Below, in pieces: positions 33,934 to 44,999 of a stretch of 64,000 bases of DNA (the stretch's first letter is position 1; each line of letters starts with the position of its first letter). This stretch comes from Acanthosepion lycidas (Eukaryota > Mollusca > Cephalopoda > Sepiida > Sepiidae): NCBI GenBank assembly GCA_963932145.1, contig OZ010600.1, positions 51,907,157-51,971,156 of the forward strand, in the 5' to 3' direction. Under the pieces are notes generated by a model, which was given only the letters and a program-made list of their open reading frames with translations, did not search any database and was not told the origin of the DNA. Both the position numbers and the translations under genes were made by a program.

Positions 33934-33937
<4 letters not shown>
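33858..33937. mobile_element. 80-bp palindromic mariner MITE resembling MADE1
   Basis: The element starts TTAGGTTGGTGCGAAAATAA and ends in its mirror image (TCGCACCAACCCAA). 31-base terminal inverted repeats have one mismatch (TTAGG against TTGGG) around an 18-base centre, with TA on both sides. Length and termini closely match the 80-bp human MADE1 element derived from Hsmar1 (TTAGGTTGGTGCAAAAGTAA). The insertion is nested inside a TA microsatellite. Confidence 0.9.
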
Positions 33938-33979
<42 letters not shown>

Positions 33980-34599
33980 CTGACTGCTGTTACCTTCAGC
34001 ATCCCAACTCTAGAGTTTTGTAGTCAGGCCCTCTAGCAATCACTCTATCCACTAGTCAAGGGATATCAGTAATACATATACACAGTACCATGCAAAAATA
34101 TTGGGCTATTTTAAATTTATGATAATTGTCATCTTATCAGTGGATGTTTTTATTGTGTTATCTACAGATGAAATTTTAGTTATCCAAGAGTTGTTTTTAT
34201 TGTTGATCTCACTCTTTTATTTATACATAACCATAACATTTTGGCCTTTCTCACAACCTGTTTCAGATGTACAGTTATGAAGTTTTAGGAACTCATTGTT
34301 GTTTCAAGAGTTGTTCAGAACCAGCTTTTCTTTTATAACAGAGATTTAATCTGTGTCCAAAATCCATTGACATTTTCATGCTTATTCTATTTCTATTTAA
34401 ACACTGTCTTCTTGAAATGTCCACTGATTTCAACTTTAATATTTTCATGACCAATTGTCCAAGCACTGTATTTTACTTTTGTTATGCACTGCACTAAAGT
34501 GACACCACAGCAAATCCTACATAAGAAACAAATTTATCTGAATTAACTTTCCAATAGTACAAGAATATTTTAAAAATATAAAAATCACTAACAGTATCT

Positions 34600-34960
34600 G
34601 TCTATATTTCTGAGATGAGGTATTATGTACACTATTTACATTATTTGGACTATTGTCCTCATCTTTGTTGTCATATTTATCACAATGTTTCATCTGTTTT
34701 ATGCTCCGGCCTTCTTCAGGTGGTTGGAATGTCGAACTGAACCCTTTATCCACTGTGCCATGTGTCCTTGAGGACACATGGCACAGTAGATAAAGGCATT
34801 AGTTAGATCCAGTGACAGGACCCAAAGAACATGAGTTCAATACCTGGTTACGGCAGTGGAGAAGACTATATAGGAAGAAATAGGTTGGAATGATTGTTAG
34901 GCGAATCTTCCTAATAGAAAAGATTTACCTGCTTTGAAAATTGGCATTTGAATTCCCAAG
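34600..34960. repeat. Inverted pair of tRNA-like SINEs
   Basis: A - strand copy (34,600-34,775) and a + strand copy (34,770-34,960) meet at a palindrome of about 54 bases centred on CCTTGAGG (34,743-34,796). The + copy has ACATGGCACAGTAGATAAAG (A-box region) and GAGTTCAATACCTGG (B-box). Similar units lie at 44,360-44,660 and 59,030-59,260. Confidence 0.75.
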
Positions 34961-35666
34961 CTTTTGCCAAAGATTCAAACACCAATGTCTACCACTGGTA
35001 GGGAAATGTGGTTATTTTGGGCTTAAAGCAGTCACTTACAATTATTTATCTCTCCTCATTCTTGTATATACAAGAGGGTGGTGAAAATCTCTCAGACAAC
35101 CCATTTCTAAAAATCTGATCAAATATCAGATTTGTTTTTTAAGTCCCTTCTTGGTCAGCAGAGAACTTTCTGCACCTTTTAGTGTGTTTTTTTTTTTCCT
35201 TTATATTCTCTTACACTCAGTAACCCCATGTGTTTTTTTTTTTTCTACAAAATAATAACTTGTGTATGATAGCAAGTTTTATTATTATTGTGTAAAACTT
35301 GCATTGCTCTATGGAAAAATATTTGTTAGTTTTTCAAACAGTTTTAACAATTATCCAAATGAAAATAATGTAAAGTTTTGTTTCAGTTATGATGATGCTG
35401 ATTAAAAAATATTACATTTTTAAAATCTTCCAAAAATTAATGTGAGGTTTGTTTTTTTTTTTTTCTTTCTTCACAATTCCAAAGTTTATGATATATTTTA
35501 AAATATCAATAATTTTCCAAACAAAACATTACTTTAAGTTTATTGCAGTTTTTTTTTTTTTTTTTTTTTTTTAATTCAGGGCACATTTTTCTAAACATCT
35601 TAAATTTCAAATAAAATTTTGACTGATTTGATTTCCCAGGAAACTTATCTTTAGAGAGAAAAGTGA

Positions 35667-35882
35667 ATAAAAAGGAAAAATAGCTGAAAACATGAAAACT
35701 AAGATGATCAGTAGAGAAAATCAAACAAAATGTCGACTTCTTATGAATTGATTCATAATCTATATTTAAGCAACTTCCTGTGTATTTCTTGCTGAGGAGA
35801 AAAAGTTTCATTTGTTTAACAAAATGGCAAAGGTTTGTATCATTAAGTGATATGCTATTATATCTTTAAAATTTAATATCTC
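35667..35882. repeat. Long direct repeat, copy 2 (copy 1 at 26,163)
   Basis: Near-identical to 26,163-26,376; see there. Confidence 0.9.
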
Positions 35883-36235
35883 AGAGGTTTCATGAAATGA
35901 AAATAAGCAGAGGTATTTTTGGGGAGATGTTTGACAAATAAGAGGATATGTTCTTAAATAAACTAGTTATTGCAATGCATAGGCTTTTGTTGTTTTCTGA
36001 GTAATAGACATTATAAAATAGTATAATATCTAGAAACTGTATTGACATTGCATAATGATTCATAAAAACTTTCTCAGTATATTTTGTTCCCCTTGCCTCC
36101 ACTTTAGTATTTTTGTATTTCTGCTGAGTCCTTGTGGAGTATAGGGCCACAATCCCACCAAATGATATGGCCACAATTTCAGGAACAAGTAAATTTTTAT
36201 TGGTCTAGTCAGATACGCAAAATAGACTACCCTTC

Positions 36236-36370
36236 GAGAAAGAACCCAACTTTCCTATTATTTATTCATAGCTGGGGCTTGGAGAAGTATATTTACACCT
36301 TTCTGAAGGGCATTAGTATAAAATTTCCCAGTCAGAGTTTGAACTTATTAGGCCAACCACACATCCCCTC
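36236..36370 (-). repeat. Partial SINE body, inverted
   Basis: TATTTATTCATAGCTGGGGC, CTTTCTGAAGGGCATTAGTAT and CAGAGTTTGAACTTATT follow the 46,108 family in reverse, diverged. Confidence 0.45.
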
Positions 36371-36513
36371 TTTAATATAAGACATTTTTATATTCTAATT
36401 GTACATTGCCTTTTGTTTACATCTGCACGGAATGAAATGGTTTCCATGCTAACTGCACAGATAGATGTTGCCATCATTCAGCAAAGTAAACTTTAGATTC
36501 CAATAAGTTTTTT

Positions 36514-36960
36514 TTTTGTTTAATCATTTCATCCCAAGGAAGGCAGTAAATCCACTAAGACACAAGAGGTTACTGAATGTGAAAGAATAAGAAAAGGAAC
36601 ATTATTATGGAACAAGAACAATAAAAGAAAAATCAAGAAGTCAGTAGATAATGATTGACATTGCATTTAAATTTTTGAAGATAAAAAATTGGCTGGTAAC
36701 TAAAAAGCTGGAAGAGTTCCACATGTGAGAAAAGAAACTGTTAGCATAGAAATTAGTTACATCTAGCCAATTCAACTGTAAAAGGATGAAACTTTGTTGT
36801 CAATTTAGTACTGCACTTAAATTCATAAAGTCTAGGTACTATAAAGGAAAGGTCATCAGAACAATTACCATGAAAATATAGAAAAGGCACAGGGAAGCTA
36901 CATTACAGCAGTCAGAAAGTGACTGAAGCTAAGATGCCAGATTTTTGGGATTTTATCAAA
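36514..36960 (-). pseudogene. LINE 3' end remnant (left half of inverted pair)
   Basis: The - strand copy of the Jockey-like LINE 3' end carries CTTAGTGG...GGGATGAAATGATTAAAC at 36,520, and a decayed SDEL-TKL-like region at 36,780-36,870 parallel to 8,640-8,860. Confidence 0.7.
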
Positions 36961-36974
36961 AATTTTGTGTTATA

Positions 36975-37350
36975 AATATTTTCATGGCAATTGTTCTGAT
37001 GAGCTTTCCTTTTTTATACTTTGACTTCCTAGATTTAAATGCAGCATTAGATTGGCAACTATGATTATATTGTTCAAATTAGATGTAAACATAAGTTCTA
37101 TTCTAATACATTCATTTTTTCACACTTCTTGCTTGTGGAACAGGCTTCTGGCTTTTCAGGTCAACTAATACAATCTTCAGACATTTAAATACAGTGTCAA
37201 TTGTTGTCTTTTGTTCCTTGACTCCTGTCCTTTTGCTGTCCTCTCTCTCTCTCTCTTCAATAACATTTTCTCAGTTTCTTTCACTCTCAGTAACCCCTTG
37301 CATCTTAGTGGCTTTTATCGCCTGCCTGGAGTGAAATGATTAAACAAAAA
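36975..37350 (+). pseudogene. LINE 3' end remnant (right half of inverted pair)
   Basis: The same 3' end in the + direction: TTTCATGGCAATTGTTCTGA, GTCCTTTTGCTGTCCTC, CCTTGCATCTTAGTGGCTTT and GAGTGAAATGATTAAAC. The two halves are head to head with a junction near 36,960-36,975. Confidence 0.7.
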
Positions 37351-38731
37351 ATAGACCTTATATCTAGAAAGTTTTTGTGCTGAAAAGTTAGATTATAGGG
37401 ATAATTCTTAAATTTAAAAAAAGGCAATAACTAGCAAATATGTATTGATAGAAAACAAAACTATATCTTAGGTGCATTCTATGCCAAACAAATATTTAGG
37501 CCAGAATACCATGATCAGAGTTTGTTCAAAATTGTTATAAATATAGATATCTTTGAGATAAATTGAATGGTACATTTCTCATTGTTTAACTTGAAAGAGT
37601 TCCAAAGATGTGACACTATATAAACTTTGCAAAAAAAATGTGAATGAGAAAATTTAAAAATTAACACCTGTTTTTTTTCTTTTTTCTTTTTCTCCCCCCC
37701 ACTTTTTTTTGCGCCTATATTTTTTATTTATTTATTTTTTTAGCTGACAAATAACTGAAATAGCCTTTGGTATGACATGTAGAAAGTTTCATGGTGGAAA
37801 AGATGGGAACTTGGGGTGCAATATATAAGAACCTAAGTTAATTAAAAGGTAAGGAAAAAAAGAAAAGAAACAAATTGATTTTGAATTTTAGATATCATAC
37901 CTTTTTAAAATGTTTTCGAATTAAGCCTTGGTACAAAGGCAACAAAAATATTGAATTTAAACTTTGTCAAATTCTTTTTTTTTTTTTTTTTTGTTTTGTT
38001 AAGAGGTTTACATCTCTGGTACTAGATATGTGAAACGAATATCATTCAATTTGTCTCAAAGGCCTAATTGTGCTACTTTTTAACAAAATCTGTGATAGTC
38101 ATGGTTAACCCACTAATTCTCTGCTATAATAATGCAGGGAGTCATGCAAACAGTGAGACTTTGACACCCAATATTTATGTGGTGGATTTGAATATATTGA
38201 ATGCTAAAGTGTTAACATGTAATAACTTTAAAAATAATAAATAATAAATTTAGTCTTTTATAAGTCCCCTTTCTAAAAAAAAAAAAAAAAAAAAAAAGAA
38301 CCTTTTCTGCACACAGTTTCTTTTGCATAGGTTTCCTCTCCTAACCCCCCCCCCCCAAAAAAAAACATAACTTTTCATTTCTGTATACATACAGTTGGTT
38401 TTTTTTTTTTTCACATTATATGAACACTGTACTTAAAAAAAATTTTTTGTTAGTATTTATCTAAGATTAAAGAATTCCTGTGTTGGACACCTAAGTTGAT
38501 CCACACTAGCTAGCATCCTCTTTTTTTTTTTTTTTTCCATGGCCACTTTATAAATTTATTTAAAAATAGCTTTTGTTGCTTTTTAAATTATTTTGTGCTT
38601 TTACAAATTTTTCTTTAATTATCCATTTGTTTCATTAAAAAATCTAATCTATATGTCTGTCATGTTTCTCTTTTTCATTCACTGATAAGTATTTTGCATG
38701 TTTTTTGGTTCTTTTTTTTTTTTTTGTTTAG

Positions 38732-38851
38732 GTACAAAATTGCTCTCCACAAATGAGGATGGTATCATCTGTCAACTGGCCCCATGTTGTCAACTTGGGG
38801 AATAGTATAATTGGGGTCAGTATCTTGACCATGCCCTTCTGCTTCCAGCAA
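38732..38851 (+). CDS. SLC38A10: SLC38A10 first coding exon (5'UTR end plus residues 1-31)
   Basis: This exon encodes the start of a multipass amino-acid transporter of the AAAP/SLC38 family. A T-rich tract ending GTTTAG (acceptor AG 38,730-38,731) precedes it. Two in-frame ATGs occur, at 38,753 and 38,759. I choose 38,759: it has A at -3 and G at +4, while the first has C at -3, and [16 protein letters not shown] then parallels the human N-terminus. No in-frame stop separates the acceptor from the ATG, so a longer start cannot be excluded. Residues 10-31 form TM1 with [16 protein letters not shown], the Gly-rich unwound-helix and Pro signature of AAAP transporters. The exon ends CAA before donor GTAAGT (38,852), phase 0. 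The next intron is about 4.5 kb. Confidence 0.93.
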
Positions 38852-38870
38852 GTAAGTGATTCTTAATTAC

Positions 38871-38905
<35 letters not shown>

Positions 38906-39365
38906 ATTTTTTGACACTATCTTTTGTGAAATGTTAGAGATATCTTAGAAGTTTGCTTTCAACTCTTTATTGCTTATGCAGCCTGTCAAATGTCATTTAC
39001 AAGTGCTAGGACAAATTCAAAAACTAGACAAATGGGTCCATTTATAAAATGAACATTGGCCAGTATTTAAACACTTGTCTGCTATTTCTTGCTTGAGACA
39101 AGATACTCAGTTTTAGACAGGATAGTGTCAATGAAAAATGAAATTATTATGAAAAACCCAAAACAAGAAAAACCTAGCATAATCCAAAACAGTCTTCAGC
39201 ATTTATCCAAGTTGAATCTACAATTGGTGAGATTTAAAGTGAATTCTTTATGTAGAATTGATAGATGAATAGACTTACTGTGTACATTGAGCAACTGACT
39301 CATTTGAATGACACATTAAGCAAGAAAAAAAATTTCTTTCTGAATAAGAAAATTGACCTACAATT

Positions 39366-39610
39366 TTGCTGCCCATCCTCTTTTTGCAATCCTGTAGGAT
39401 CACTGAAGCTAAGCAATGTCAAGCCTGGTCTGTATCTAGATGAGTGATTACTTGAGAATGCCAGGTGCTTTAAGCTTGGATGTTCAGGTGGTGTTTGTGG
39501 ATAATGGCTCAGAATTGTTAATTGGTGAGTCATGTTTCAATTCCAGTTGGGTTTGTTATATTCACTTACACATAAATTCTCTTGGGAAAGGTATGATGAA
39601 TCCATGTGGA
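39366..39610 (+). repeat. 5S-headed SINE
   Basis: The best 5S match in the window: GGATCACTGAAGCTAAGCAA, TCAAGCCTGGTCTGTATCT, AGATGAGTGATTACTTGAGA, TGCCAGGTGCTTTAAGC (to about 39,477). The shared tail with TTTCAATTCCAGTTGGG and a TTCACTTACACATAAATTCT body follows. The first about 10 bases of 5S are decayed. Confidence 0.8.
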
Positions 39611-39639
39611 ACTAGAACACTCTCCTCCCATAGACTAAA

Positions 39640-39770
39640 TGAAAGGTTCAGTTCGAAATTCTAATGTATATCACCTGAAGAAGGCTGGAGAGTACAACGG
39701 CCTAAGTGTTGTGAATATGACAGTAAAGATGAGGACAACAGTCCGAACAGTGTAAATAGTGCAGAGAGTT
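39640..39770 (+). repeat. SINE-like repeat (28,686 family)
   Basis: GAAAGGTTCAGTTCGAAATTC, ATCACCTGAAGAAGGCTGG, GATGAGGACAACAGTCCG and ACAGTGTAAATAGTG mirror 34,600-34,740. Confidence 0.65.
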
Positions 39771-39944
39771 TTTTTTTGTTTCAAACTCTTTTTTACCTAA
39801 TTTTATCTAGCCTAATTCTAAATAAAAAAAAACTTCCTTATTTGGGCATCTGTATAATATAATTTATTGGAGTGATGTTAATAGTGTAACTGCATTTTTA
39901 TGAAATGAGAAAAATACCTCCAGGATAAACATTCAGGATAAAAA

Positions 39945-39983
<39 letters not shown>

Positions 39984-40994
39984 GTGGCGTCACTTCACAG
40001 AGAGTCTTTGAATTAAAATATTGAGCATGCCCTTTTATAGAGTTTGCTCTTTTCAAGAATGGAAAAAAAATGATCTCTAAGTTTCACATTTAGATATAAC
40101 AAAACTTAGATTTCTCTGTATCTTTAATGTTTCAGTATAAACTGTAACCAGCATTTGTTGTATTTCGCTCCCTTTTTTGCTCCAAATTTTTCTATAACAT
40201 TTGATTCTATTGATAAAACGATTATATGAAGAAGTTCATTCTCAGAATGAAACATGTTGCTATTCAGATATTTTTATATTACCCAATATTTTATTTAAAA
40301 TGGTGTACATTTTTTTTGTCTTTCTCACTATTGTTATTTGATGATAGAAAAGCACTATGAATATTTATTTTTTATGAAAATATGACCTCATTCTCAATCA
40401 TTGAATACAAGTAGATTAAAAAAAAACAACTTTGTTCTCATTCCATTTTAAATTAAAATAATAATAAAAATTATTGCATGACTATGGACCAAATTCTCTG
40501 ACAACTTCCTGTAACAGTTAATTTATGATCAAACAGAACTAATTATGTTTTAAAATTTTGAATATAATAAATAACAACCAGAGCTAAGAGAAATCTTATT
40601 GTAACTTAATAATGAACAATAATGGATCATATGCAACATAGGTGAACAATTCTTTCCATTAAATCATTAGTTGAGTCCACTATATAAAAATAGGCAATTC
40701 AGACAAAGAAAATTATTACATATTTCATTTTATATATGGAGATTAGAAATTTTTCTTTAGTGGTTTAGTCATTAAAGGATTTAGTATACTTTTTACAACA
40801 TTTACTTGACAAGACAAAATAAAGAAAACTTATTTACCTGATTTATTTTTGTATTGTTTAGTGACAGCAAGTTTCACTCAGTTTTGCAGCTAATCTTTGG
40901 TTTTGAGTCTTAGAATTTCCAGTCTTCCAACATCTTTTGCAAATCTTTCTTTGGAATTGTTCTCTTCACTCCAACCTTCACTTTTTACTTCCTC

Positions 40995-41560
40995 CTTCTA
41001 CTTCTTTCTTCCTCCTACTTCTTCTTTTCTTCCTCCTCATCCTACTTCTTCTTTTCTTCCTCCTCATCCTACTTCTTCTTTTCTTCCTCCTCATCCTACT
41101 TCTTCTTTTCTTCCTCCTCATCCTACTTCTTCTTTTCTTCCTCCTCATCCTACTTCTTCTTTTCTTCCTCCTCATCCTACTTCTTCTTTTCTTCCTCCTC
41201 ATCCTACTTCTTCTTTTCTTCCTCCTCATCCTACTTCTTCTTTTCTTCCTCCTCATCCTACTTCTTCTTTTCTTCCTCCTCATCCTACTTCTTCTTTTCT
41301 TCCTCCTCATCCTACTTCTTCTTTTCTTCCTCCTCATCCTACTTCTTCTTTTCTTCCTCCTCATCCTACTTCTTCTTTTCTTCCTCCTCATCCTACTTCT
41401 TCTTTTCTTCCTCCTCATCCTACTTCTTCTTTTCTTCCTCCTCCTTCTTTTCTTCCTACTCCTTCTTTTCTTCCTCCTCCTTCTTTTCTTCCTCCTCCTT
41501 CTTTTCTTCCTCCTCCTTCTTTTCACCTCCTCCTTCTTTTCACCTCCTTCTACTTCTTCT
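40995..41560. repeat. Pyrimidine-rich 27-bp satellite, about 15 near-identical units
   Basis: CATCCTACTTCTTCTTTTCT+TCCTCCT repeats with an exact 27-base period from 41,038 to about 41,418 (15 CAT marks), flanked by related C/T-rich variants to 41,560. Because 27 is divisible by three, long frames stay open on both strands (248, 223 and 205 codons). Their content is only the repeat (HPTSSFLPP, FFLLILLLL or RRRKKRRSRM), so I do not call them genes. It lies in the first coding intron of SLC38A10. Confidence 0.97.
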
Positions 41561-42284
41561 CCTTCTTTTCTTTTACTACTACTGCTTTTGGTCATGTCAG
41601 GATTATAGTTATTTCTTTATTTACACCACAGCATGAAAACTAACCAATGAATAAAGTTTTAATCATCTAAATGAAGCAGAAGTTGAATTAATAGCTCTTT
41701 TTCCTCTGTTAGACATTTGGAGAAAAAGTTATAACATGGATGGTAACCAATATAGTGAAACTGTCCACATCATTTTCACACACTCGTGATTATGTTCATG
41801 ACTTTGATTTAAATCTTTCACATAATTTAAAGAAAAAGAAAAATCTCTACTGGCCTGTTTATTTCATGTGTAATTTGAAACTTAAATATAATGAAAATGT
41901 TTAATTTTTGATGCAAAAAATGTAACGGGTAATGAAAAGTGGATACTATACAACAACATGAAATGCAAGAGATCATAGACCAAGTGAAATGAATCACCAC
42001 TAACCTTATATTATTATTCATCCTAAGGTTATGCTCTGTCTATAGTGAACTCTTTCTGGGAATGTAAACAATTTCTTTGAACAAATATTGCTTCTAATCA
42101 GACCTATACAAGACAACGATTGACCAAAAAAATGGCATAATATTCCATCAGGATACCACTAGAACTAGAGTGCATATATTTATTTGGTGGTCCAATTAAA
42201 ATTTGGGAAATCTTGACACATGCTGCATTAGCATTTATTCGAGTCTTTGCAGAATTATCTTCATAAAAATTGTCCTGGATATGA

Positions 42285-42475
42285 CAATAAGCTACATCTA
42301 GCAGCAAGATCTCTGGAATGTTTTGAGGAGCATGGAATTACCTCTTAATTGCTGCTATTCCTAGGTCCACCCTGAAGTGGAAGTACCTGTTAGAGGTCCC
42401 AGCTATGGGCAAATAGTGAACCCCCAAACTGGGGTCAAAATTCTATGAAAGTATAAAAATACGTTTTTATAGTAA
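42285..42475 (+). repeat. Dispersed repeat, copy 3 of the 6,322 family
   Basis: CTACATCTAGCAGCAAGATC, GTACCTGTTAGAGGTCCCAG, TATGGGCAAATAGTGAACCC and GGGGTCAAAATTCTATGAAA, leading directly into the array that follows. Confidence 0.75.
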
Positions 42476-42483
42476 AATACCAT

Positions 42484-42992
42484 CAATAGATTTTAATAGC
42501 AACAAAAAAATTTCCAGCAATAGATTTTAATAGTAAAAAAAAAAAAAAAAAAAATTTCCAGCAATAGATTTTAATAGTAAAAAAAAAAAAAAAAAAAAAT
42601 TTCCAGCAATAGATTTTAATAGTAAAAAAAAAAAAAAATTTCCAGCAATAGATTTTAATAGTAAAAAAAAAAAAAAAAAAAAATTCCAGCAATAGATTTT
42701 AATAGTAAAAAAAAAAAAAAAAAAAAAATTTCCAGCAATAGATTTTAATAGTAAAAAAAAAAAAAATTTCCAGCAATAGATTTTAATAGTAAAAAAAAAA
42801 AAAAAAAAAAATTTCCAGCAATAGATTTTAATAGTAAAAAAAAAAAAAAAAAAAATTTCCAGCAATAGATTTTAATAGTAAAAAAAAAAAAAAAAAAAAA
42901 TTTCCAGCAATAGATTTTAATAGTAAAAAAAAAAAAAAAAAAAAAAATTTCCAGCAATAGATTTTAATAGTAAAAAAAAAAAAAAAAAAAAA
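42484..42992. repeat. Core/poly(A) minisatellite, about 12 units
   Basis: A 25-base core (TTTCCAGCAATAGATTTTAA+TAGTA) recurs about every 39-48 bases, separated by poly(A) runs of varying length (about 14-23). Eleven full cores are essentially identical. The first unit (42,484) is variant and matches the tail of the dispersed repeat before it, so the array probably arose by amplifying that tail. The - strand frames of FTIKIYCWK type are translated repeat. Confidence 0.95.
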
Positions 42993-43054
42993 TTCCATGC
43001 TGTTAAACAAACTAAACAAATCTTAATTTTGGTCTGTGGGAGAATGCAAAAGGG

Positions 43055-43092
<38 letters not shown>

Positions 43093-43354
43093 ATAATTTT
43101 GGATGAAAGTAAATTATAAAATTGTCTTAGAGACTACAGGAGATAGAACAAAAGAGTTCAATTAAGTTAATGTTGAACATAAAAAAATATTTTCTTTTTA
43201 TTTAATAATGTACCACACTAATGTAATAAACTTTTTGAAGTAACTCTGTATTATTGCATACAGAAAAAGTGCTACCATTTAACAATTGTCTAGTAGTAGA
43301 CCTATACAAGTTAAATTCCCAAAGTCCAAATTTTGTTTTGTATTTTATTTTCAG

Positions 43355-43472
43355 TGTGGCATAATCCTGGGTACAATTCTGCTGCTGTTTTGTACTTGGC
43401 TGACCCTCGTCTCCTGCCAGCTACTGATGAAAGCAGGAATAACATCAAGACGAAAATCATATGAGTTTCTCG
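43355..43472 (+). CDS. SLC38A10: SLC38A10 coding exon 2 (residues 32-70)
   Basis: Acceptor TTTTCAG at 43,348-43,354, phase 0. The exon reads CGIILGTILLLFCTWLTL..., the TM2 of the transporter, then the charged loop GITSRRKSYEFL, which corresponds to the human SLSKRRTYAGL loop. The donor is GTAGAT at 43,473, weaker than the other donors. It is supported because the leftover G joins CC of the next exon to give Ala and keeps the alignment. Length 118 bases. A frame stays open past the donor to 43,561, but beyond the donor it does not resemble the family. The following intron is about 2.5 kb. Confidence 0.92.
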
Positions 43473-44215
43473 GTAGATATATACACCTATTTATGAAAAA
43501 TGATTTTGTTTTTGAACAGCAAAAAAATTTGAACATTCTGACATACAAGAGAAAACTTTAGAAAAATGTATGAAATTAAGAAGTCAAGTACTATCGTTGA
43601 AATTGGAGCTTTGCTGCACTTTTAAAAACGTCTTTATATTTATTAATATTTTCTGAGAACAATCAAGAGATCTGAAGTTGCTGATTCATCTACACTTCTC
43701 AGTCATAACTTGCATACTTCCTAGTTTGTAGTACTTGGTACTGATTGACTGATTTGTAAAACTCATTATGTGCAGCTAACATAGAAAATCTTACCAAAAC
43801 CAGCTGGTTTGGCAGCAATTATCAATTTTAAAGTTAACCTGCTAGTTCAATTACCAAGGCCATTGTAAAACCTTGGAGTTGGTCATGGTAACAGGAAGCA
43901 ACACAGAATGAGAATCAATAAAAGACTTCTTGTTGCTTCTAGTATTTTATCACCATCAACTTTGTAGCTCCCTTTCTTGGAGGTGGGTGGCATATGGTCC
44001 TATTGAGAATGGCTGTTATTCACTGCTGTAAATTACTATGACTTTGTCTTTATCCTTTTCAAAGACAAACCAATCCAGCATGATTTAACAAACATCCCTG
44101 CAAAAAATGTTGTGTCAAAAGAATGTTTTTTTTTTTTTTTTTTTCCAGTTTTTTTTTTTTTTAGTTATCTTGACACCATTATTTCTGTATACTTATTTAT
44201 GGCAATCTTTATGGT

Positions 44216-44335
44216 TTTCAAGAGCTATTTTTAGAATTTTAATAAAACCAAAATATATAAAACTGGATTCATGCATTCTCATTTTTTCTCAAGAATTGAC
44301 AATAAAAGAATGAAACACTATTTCTTTTATTATAG
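44216..44335 (+). repeat. Single arm of the 15,645 palindromic element
   Basis: CAAGAGCTATTTTTAGAATTT, AACTGGATTCATGCATTCTC and TGAAACACTATTTCTT follow the left arm at 15,645-15,760. Confidence 0.6.
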
Positions 44336-44359
44336 ACAATTTTATATCTATCTAGCTTT

Positions 44360-44660
44360 CTGAGATTAGGTATTTACACTATTTACATTGTTCAGACTGT
44401 TGTCCTCATTTTCATTGGGACACATAGTCCGGTAGATAAAAGCATTGGTTGAATCCAGTGACTTGACCTAAAGAGTTATGAGTTCAATACCTGGCTACAG
44501 CTGAGGTGAACAAAAACTTAGAGAGTTGAGTTAAAGGCAGTACCCCATTGGATGAAATAAATGATTTGGTTCAAAATTCCAATCACTTGAAGAATACCAC
44601 AGTGTAAAATGCCTAAAACATGGAATATGGAACAAAGATGAGGACAATGTAAATAAAAAA
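44360..44660 (+). repeat. tRNA-like SINE
   Basis: GGGACACATAGTCCGGTAGA (A-box region), GAGTTCAATACCTGGC (B-box), then CCAATCACTTGAAGAATACC and AAAGATGAGGACAATG. It is preceded by a reverse fragment of the same family (TTGTTCAGACTGTTGTCCTC). Confidence 0.7.
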
Positions 44661-44999
44661 AAAATTGTACCATATTATCCATCAAAATCTCAATGTCATG
44701 CATATATTTCACTAAAATATTTAATTTTTCACAATATTAAAAAATAAAAATGAACCAGATGTTTAATCATTGCATGTTTCTTTTACTAATTTCCATTTCA
44801 AAACTTATTTTTTGAATTTTTGGGAAAAGGTGCTATCTAAACATATCTGTTAATACATTTTAAGGTGTTTACTAGACATACCTGGTAATACATTTTAAGA
44901 TTTTAAGGTGTTAACTAATCTATCATACTTTTCTGTTTGATATGACATTATTATATGTCTATATATTAATAAGTAATTGCTGGCCACTTATATCTGAGT

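Larger units (their letters stand above)
425..38731. other. Repeat-dense non-coding interval upstream of the first SLC38A10 coding exon
   Basis: I found no exon I can support here. The stretch is a mosaic of decayed mobile elements, SINE-like repeats and (TA)n or poly(T) tracts; the recognisable pieces are listed separately. Stretches between those entries (for example 1,740-2,790, 3,200-3,970, 7,340-8,280, 10,500-12,150, 13,120-14,260, 20,060-21,030, 29,610-30,780 and 37,350-38,730) are AT-rich sequence with homopolymer runs in which I see nothing further. One or more 5' untranslated exons of SLC38A10 probably lie in it or to its left, because the first coding exon begins at a splice acceptor. 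Confidence 0.6.

Noticed and set aside
40897..41643. Open frames of 248, 223 and 205 codons on both strands
   Set aside because: Nearly all of each translation is a 9-residue repeat that follows from a 27-bp pyrimidine-rich satellite. Open frames on both strands are expected from the period, and the region lies inside an intron.
42484..42992. CRISPR-like array
   Set aside because: Constant cores are separated only by poly(A) of varying length, with no unique spacers, no cas genes, and a eukaryotic intron context.
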